The notes under the pieces are model-generated. The model worked only from the letters and a program-made list of their open reading frames with translations, did no database searches and was not told where the DNA came from. Below are positions 60,101 through 64,000 of a stretch of DNA of 64,000 bases, piece by piece. The first letter of the stretch is position 1, and each line of letters opens with the position of its first letter. The position numbers were made by a program, and so were the translations under genes. Source of the DNA: Pogona vitticeps (lineage: Eukaryota; Chordata; Lepidosauria; Squamata; Agamidae); NCBI RefSeq assembly GCF_051106095.1, contig NC_135783.1, positions 57,693,447 to 57,757,446 of the forward strand, read 5' to 3'.

Positions 60101-60725
60101 AATAGAAGCCGTTCGTGATTGGCCCAGACCCAACACCAAGAAAAAAGTCAAATCATTTCTTGGGTTGGTGGGCTACTACAGAAAGTTCATCCCGAGGTTT
60201 AGCGAGATAGCGACTCCGCTGACCGATCTGATGCGGAAGAAGACTGATGACCGCATCCCGTGGACCAGCGACTGTGAGGAGGCGTTCCAGAGGTTGAAGG
60301 AAGCCCTCATCAACTATCCAGTGCTGCGTGCTCCAGACTTCGACCGGGAGTTCATCATCTACACCGATGCGTCTAACAGCGGGGTAGGAGCAGTTCTTTG
60401 CCAGGAGGATGAAAATGGTGACCAGCATCCAGTGTCCTACCTGAGTAGGAAACTCCAGAAAGGTGAGAGACATTTGGCAACCGTGGAAAAGGAGTGCCTG
60501 GCCATAGTCTACGCGATCCAGAAGGCCAAGCCTTACATCTGGGGAAGACATTTTATTCTGTGCACTGACCATTCACCACTGCAATGGTTAAAGACAATGA
60601 AAACCCACAATAGCAAACTTATGAGGTGGGCTTTAAACCTGCAAGACTATGACTTTGAAGTGAAGGTGGTCAGAGGGTCAGTGAACTGTGTTGCTGACGC
60701 CTTGTCAAGAAGACCTGAAGAATGA
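57171..60725 (+). CDS. gag-pol frame of the nested Gmr1-like element (fossil)
   Basis: An 1184-codon frame; the start at 57207 (MPLTRSQMAEM) is as plausible as the first ATG. Residues about 55-105 form a charged coiled coil. A capsid with SCAN-like part lies at about 200-290 (LRQRFRSLTKKPEQ, LIALEQFYSVL). A CCHC knuckle CYFCQGKGHLISEC is at 355-368. A protease-like region spans about 430-540 (LRDTCSQVTL, VLVGNDL). The integrase zinc region and core follow at about 650-830 (FCKQCDVC, GVDIVGPLP, YHPESNGLTEKFNGT). The RT-RNase H region is represented C-terminally (FLGLVGYYRKFIPRF, YTDASNSGVGAV, CTDHSPLQWL). Integrase again precedes the RT-RNase H region. Confidence 0.92.
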   Translation: MTFESSLFWGGIMPLTRSQMAEMGEVKDPQVDQGSEDEFGSVQGDSTGEQNPELRKMLIAQQHELRMRQFEMEERLERERMQERERQRQFDLEREKMAFELRKLELMNQNNNNNRDSEGGQLSKTDLKKFPVYHKGDCPEVFFSLVERAFVDFSVRETEKMTIMRSLISGSLAEVYAEMPEELLKDFSEFKKLVFARHGINAEQLRQRFRSLTKKPEQTFTQVGAQLVRLLEKWLSQEGTETFQQLKDLIALEQFYSVLHGELKFQVRERKPKSVAEAAEIADFISQIRKPLGAEGKSIGKPKETYSKYSQGPGKNQQGGGAHGEGKPSDMKPRPQILEGKPKQDEKDSKYSRKCYFCQGKGHLISECEKLKQLKGNVPHESSGSKPKAVFCVQKEQSSLALREPVAMTTQSGTVTSADQAEENGPLVEVKRCLLVRTDSQLFETAGVDVGILDHQYRGLRDTCSQVTLCHPDIIPREYVIPNESIKVAGIEGQVISLPVAEVPVNFQGWRGVWRLAISSTLPAAVLVGNDLAEHVKRVLVITRSQATTGTVQGGNDEPETEAGGGSSEAVVETLTTDSRFGQEQKADATLQKCFEQVTDAQLTPETPVRFREKKGILYRETLRNISKGGDGIRSQLVVPEKYRPMILQRGHSDLFAAHLGVNKTQQRITQNFYWPDIGKQIKEFCKQCDVCQRQGNNRDRTKAKLCPLPVIDTPFKCIGVDIVGPLPKATKRGNRFILTIVDHVTRYPEAIPLTNIETNTVADALVGYMSRMGFASEIITDLGTSFTSKLMKRLWQICGIKHKETTAYHPESNGLTEKFNGTLMRMIRAYLAENPNNWDQKLQSLLFAYRSVPQASTGFSPFELLFGRRVKGPLDLIKQNWEQITQDDPQDVVTYIDSLRNDLKRNLELAAETLQAQKVRQKTWYDHKARERHFDPGEEVLWLRPCKENKLQLGSPEIKDLGHIVGGGAIKPLEAKIEAVRDWPRPNTKKKVKSFLGLVGYYRKFIPRFSEIATPLTDLMRKKTDDRIPWTSDCEEAFQRLKEALINYPVLRAPDFDREFIIYTDASNSGVGAVLCQEDENGDQHPVSYLSRKLQKGERHLATVEKECLAIVYAIQKAKPYIWGRHFILCTDHSPLQWLKTMKTHNSKLMRWALNLQDYDFEVKVVRGSVNCVADALSRRPEE

Positions 60726-60986
60726 AGACGGCGAAAGAAACATGGACTATGTATATATTTTGATGACAAAAAGTTAAATGTACTTGTTTATTAAACATGT
60801 TGGTTTGTATGAATAAAGGTAACTTGATGTATTGTAAATGGTAAATGTTTAAATGCCTAATAGAGTGTAAGTATAAGTAAGTATGATATTGTATGTATAA
60901 CTGTTTTTGTGTGTTTTAACCAGGTTGTTTTTTGGTGAAAAGCACCTTAGCTTTCCCCCTACAAAACAACTTATAAAGAGGGGAGG

Positions 60987-61489
60987 TGTTACATACAGCA
61001 CTGATGTTACCTGTCTGTCATGGGTTTGGAGGGAAAGTTCCATCCTATGGGGAGTGGAAGGCGGGACATCAGGAGGAGGGGCTGTACTGTATATATATGT
61101 GAAGCTTGTGTGGAGAAGTTAGGAGAAGCTGGGAAGAAGAAGCTGGTGTGGGAGTCTGTGTGTCAGACAGGGTACTACTGTGTGTCAGTCAGTACCTACC
61201 TGATAGGTTCAGGTGTCTTTATTGGTAGCCAGAACTGATAGGTTCAGGGTCTGTGCTTTATTTAAAGGTGTTCTGTGTGAACCAAACTGGTGTATGTATG
61301 ATTGAGACTAAGCCACGTTACTGTATCTTATTCACTTGATCATTTTATTTTCCCTGTGTGTTATTTAAATAAACCTTGTTCTTTTATTTGTTAAAAATCC
61401 ATTCCTGGTCTGTGTGACTCCTTACAGGGAATGGTTGGTGGCAGCTTAGTGAAACTGTGGCATCTCCCAGTAGGTCTGGGGTTGTCACA
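60987..61489 (+). repeat. 3′ LTR of the nested element
   Basis: Nearly identical to 56247-56749, with about two differences. It is followed by the target duplication GTTGG. Confidence 0.96.
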
Positions 61490-62115
61490 GTTGGTTGAGG
61501 TGGGAAACAGGGAAATAAAAAGGGAACGGGACGCCATACCTGGGGGTTGGGAGTTAATATGGATTGAAGATCCCTGGACGGGGAAGTGTGAAAAAGTAAG
61601 AGTGCCTTGGGAGGAGGCAGATTACAAGAGGAGAAGGGGTCTATCCCAGAGACCCTTGTATTGGGAAGAAACCGAGGCTAGAGAGTGGCGTAGGTGTCTG
61701 AGAGATGAGAAGGAGGCAGTAGAGAGGGAAGAAAGAGAGAGACGGGCATGGCGTCTGGAAGAGGCTCACCAGAGGAGGTATTTACTGGACCCTGGGACCC
61801 CTACACGGAGGGAACTGACCCCTTCGACTTGGAGGGAAGAGATGAAGAAACCCTTCCCTTGATAGACATTGGTGCGGACAACCAGGATCAGGAGGACACT
61901 AACCCCTTTGTTAAAGGTCCCTGGTATGAATCAGGTTGCAACCCTTTTTTACAAGATTTATGGACACCCTCGTTTGACCAGTTGGCGGCTAGAGACAATG
62001 CTACTAACAAGTTTAATGTTGATACTTCTTTGTTCGATGTTCAAATAAACCCCAGTTCTGATCCGCAGCCTGTGTTTCTGTCCCATCAGCCTGAGGCAAA
62101 AATCGAACCCTGACA

Positions 62116-62530
62116 CATTGATCCAGTTTTCTTCATTGTAACTATGTCAGCAGAATTTTGCCTAATGGAACTTATGGAGGAGTTGATTCACCAAATCCCC
62201 ACTAATTCAATGCGCCTATTCTAGTTGTATCTCACGCTGCTAAGTAACAGGATTTCAGCCACTGTGTAATAAAAGGAAACACCATGTGATAAAAGAATGT
62301 TTTCAATGGTTACTTCTTGACTGTGAGCTAGTTTCCTGAAAATAGGTGCAACTAACTAACACATATTGTGTTTCATCTTGCACAAGATTAAATTTCTGTG
62401 CTTTGCTGGCAGTCCTATGATGGAGCCTTTATGTGTGGCATTAAGGATAACTCAGAGGGCAGTCAGTTTTCAATAAGGTTGCAACAACATTCACTCACAC
62501 TCATTTTCACAGTAGCTTTTACTTTTCCAT
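62116..62530. other. No gene; contains module copy 5
   Basis: At 62197-62264 the phrases CCCCACTAATTCAATGCGCC, then GCTAAGTAACAGGATTTCAG match the ~60-bp module at 24770 in the same orientation. Nothing else supported. Confidence 0.45.
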
Positions 62531-62731
62531 TAGAGATGGGCAGGGACCACTGATGTGATGGTTCGTAGGACAAACAGGTATTTGGTGCTTCCCAGCCCCA
62601 CCTCCTCTGGCAGGTGCCCACTCAGAGGCAGTGCCCAGAGCAGGCAGGGCAAGGAAGTGCCAAACACCTGTTGTTCATCTGAAGGATGATTCGACACAAA
62701 CCACCAAGTCAGTGGTTTGTGCCCACCTCTA
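62531..62731. mobile_element. hAT-type MITE ('tagagatgggca' family)
   Basis: Ends TAGAGATGGGCAGGGACCAC and GTGGTTTGTGCCCACCTCTA form an imperfect inverted repeat. Flanks TTTTCCAT and CTTGCCAT agree at 6 of 8 positions, consistent with an aged 8-bp duplication. Non-coding. Confidence 0.8.
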
Positions 62732-64000
62732 CTTGCCATCCTTTTGTAAACATACCAGAGAGGAAATATGGTGGTCCAACTCCCAGTTCTTTGCAAATGA
62801 GCGGGGGGGGGGGGAATTAGCGTCTGTTATCTGAAAATCCTGTGTCAGGGATACCTTAAATTGCAAAGCAAGGATATGTTTCTAAGATCATTTATTTGTG
62901 TTTTTTTATTATCTGATTGGCACATATCACAATTTTCTTTCAAGATTGCAACTGTAACAATGGTAATTCTGAAAGTCAATGCCCAGGTGGGATTAATTTC
63001 TTTCACACACAAATTCTTAAGCTAAGGACACTGGAATAATGAGTCCCTGACCTCTAAATATGGTTCAAGTCTGCGCAGTAAGCTCACCTTTGATTAGATT
63101 AATACATGATTCTTGTTTACAGGCTATCTTTTCACAACTGATTCTTTGACTGGATGCAGCTGGACCGTCCCCCACCCCACCCCAGTGGCCTCCTCAGTTT
63201 CATGGAACTTGGTTGCTGACATTGCGTAACTTATTGATGGATTCTGTGTCTGGATTTCCCTCACCAGATCTGCAGCTGTTAAGAATATGTGCCCTGGTCA
63301 GTGTATCCGCTGAAAGCAGTAAATGACCCCGACACTATTTAGCCTTTACATTAGCGATACATGAAGTGCAGCCTATGAACCACATGTGGCCTCCCAGTAG
63401 CATTTTTGAAGCCCACCCTCTGAGAAAAAAAAATCAGAGGAAAAATTGTCCCCTCCCCAGGTGGGTTTCCTACTGTGATTTGGAGAGATGGCTGATGTGC
63501 CCCCTTAAAAATTTAAAGCAAAACTTTTTAAATGGCCCAAAATTGGCTTTTTTTTTTTCACTATGGCCCTTAAGCCTCCAGAGCTGACCCACTCCTGCTT
63601 GTCATCACAGGACTGATATAGTGTAATCTCTCACTGGAACACTCACAAGAGTCTCTGATGTTATTATGTCATGTAGTTTGTGGTCTGATAGTCTGATAAT
63701 GCTTTGTCTGCCTGACTGTAATTATACTGATGGGATCATTTCTCTTAAAAAAAAAAAACAAGGGGGGGGGAAGGCTGCAAAGAGCTCTTTTTCTGTACAT
63801 CCATAACCATGTTCAATTTCTAATAGGACTTGGTTTGCGTAAACTACTCTGCAACCCTCCATATGTTTCCTCAGATGCATCACAGTGTAATGTAGTCATT
63901 GTCCAGATTTATAGCCCTGGAAGACTGGTAATGTTCTGTCTTACTAAACTGAAAGATGGCTTTTGTGAAGGTTTGCATTTCCAGTCAGCCTCTGGGCTGA
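62732..64000. other. No gene or repeat recognised
   Basis: AT-rich DNA with short homopolymer runs (A12 and G9 near 63750). Nothing supported. Confidence 0.5.

Larger units (their letters stand above)
56247..61489 (+). mobile_element. Gmr1-like Gypsy element nested in the solo LTR (fossil)
   Basis: Two 503-bp LTRs (TGTTACA ... TGTCACA) flank one long gag-pol frame. The 5-bp target duplication GTTGG lies at 56242-56246 and 61490-61494. A possible primer site (TGGTGTCCAGCGTGTGGG) begins at 56755 and a purine tract AAAGAGGGGAGG ends at 60986. The LTRs differ at about two positions, so the insertion is young, perhaps a few million years (inference). The internal region does not show every expected part in full, so it looks broken, with at least one break. 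It is a different family from the left element. Confidence 0.96.
56064..62115 (+). repeat. Older solo LTR of a Gmr1-like relative, split by a nested element
   Basis: The two flanks of the nested element (56064-56246 and 61490-62115) together span about 800 bp bounded by TGTGAGA and CCTGACA, similar to the TGTGAGG/CCTCACA ends of the left element's LTR. Both flanks hold coding-like sequence resembling that LTR: GVDTRELE on the left; IPGGWELIWIEDPWT, RVPWEEAD, ETEAREWRRCL, DEETLPLI and LWTPS on the right. No primer site follows 62115, so this is probably a solo LTR. It is clearly older than the left element. It is a fossil and broken. Confidence 0.8.

Noticed and set aside
61020-61238. Short frame inside the nested element's LTR (also at 56280)
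   Set aside because: Present in both LTR copies only because they are nearly identical; it lacks similarity to the coding-like LTR sequence of the other family.

Overview
The window looks like squamate reptile (lizard-type) nuclear DNA. The evidence is the repeat set: tRNA-derived Sauria SINEs whose 3′ end resembles Bov-B, several RTE/Bov-B LINE pieces, CR1 and L2-clade LINEs, hAT- and Tigger/mariner-like MITEs, and compound (TGAA)n(TAAA)n microsatellites on LINE/SINE tails. Most of the 64 kb is AT-rich non-coding DNA full of old 5′-truncated repeats.

The only host exon I can support is on the minus strand at 49787-49834. It is a 48-nt first coding exon encoding 16 residues that match the ryanodine receptor N-terminus (ending GEDEIQFLRT) and is followed directly by a GTAAGC splice donor. 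It sits in a strong CpG island (about 48.6-50.8 kb). The gene therefore reads leftward and the 49.78 kb to 1 side is probably its first intron. RYR3 is favoured over RYR2, tentatively. I noticed no second exon.

The ends of the window hold young fossil LTR elements of the Gmr1-like Ty3/Gypsy group. The left one (1-5578, minus) has integrase encoded before reverse transcriptase, a SCAN-like capsid region, an 874-bp LTR bounded by TGTGAGG/CCTCACA and a lysine-type primer site. A second one (56247-61489, plus) has 503-bp LTRs differing at about two positions and a GTTGG target duplication. It is nested in an older solo LTR (56064-62115) distantly related to the left element's LTR. The left LTR and the solo LTR both carry coding-like sequence that is similar at protein level, which is the most unusual feature here.

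Between these lie a 3.1-kb broken CR1 LINE (17703-20800), five Bov-B pieces (13.3, 33.5, 42.6, 51.7 and 54.3 kb), three Sauria SINEs, other tRNA-type SINEs, L2 fragments, at least nine TIR-bearing MITEs, two foldback families, long (TAA)n and (GT)n arrays, and an unclassified ~60-bp module present five times.
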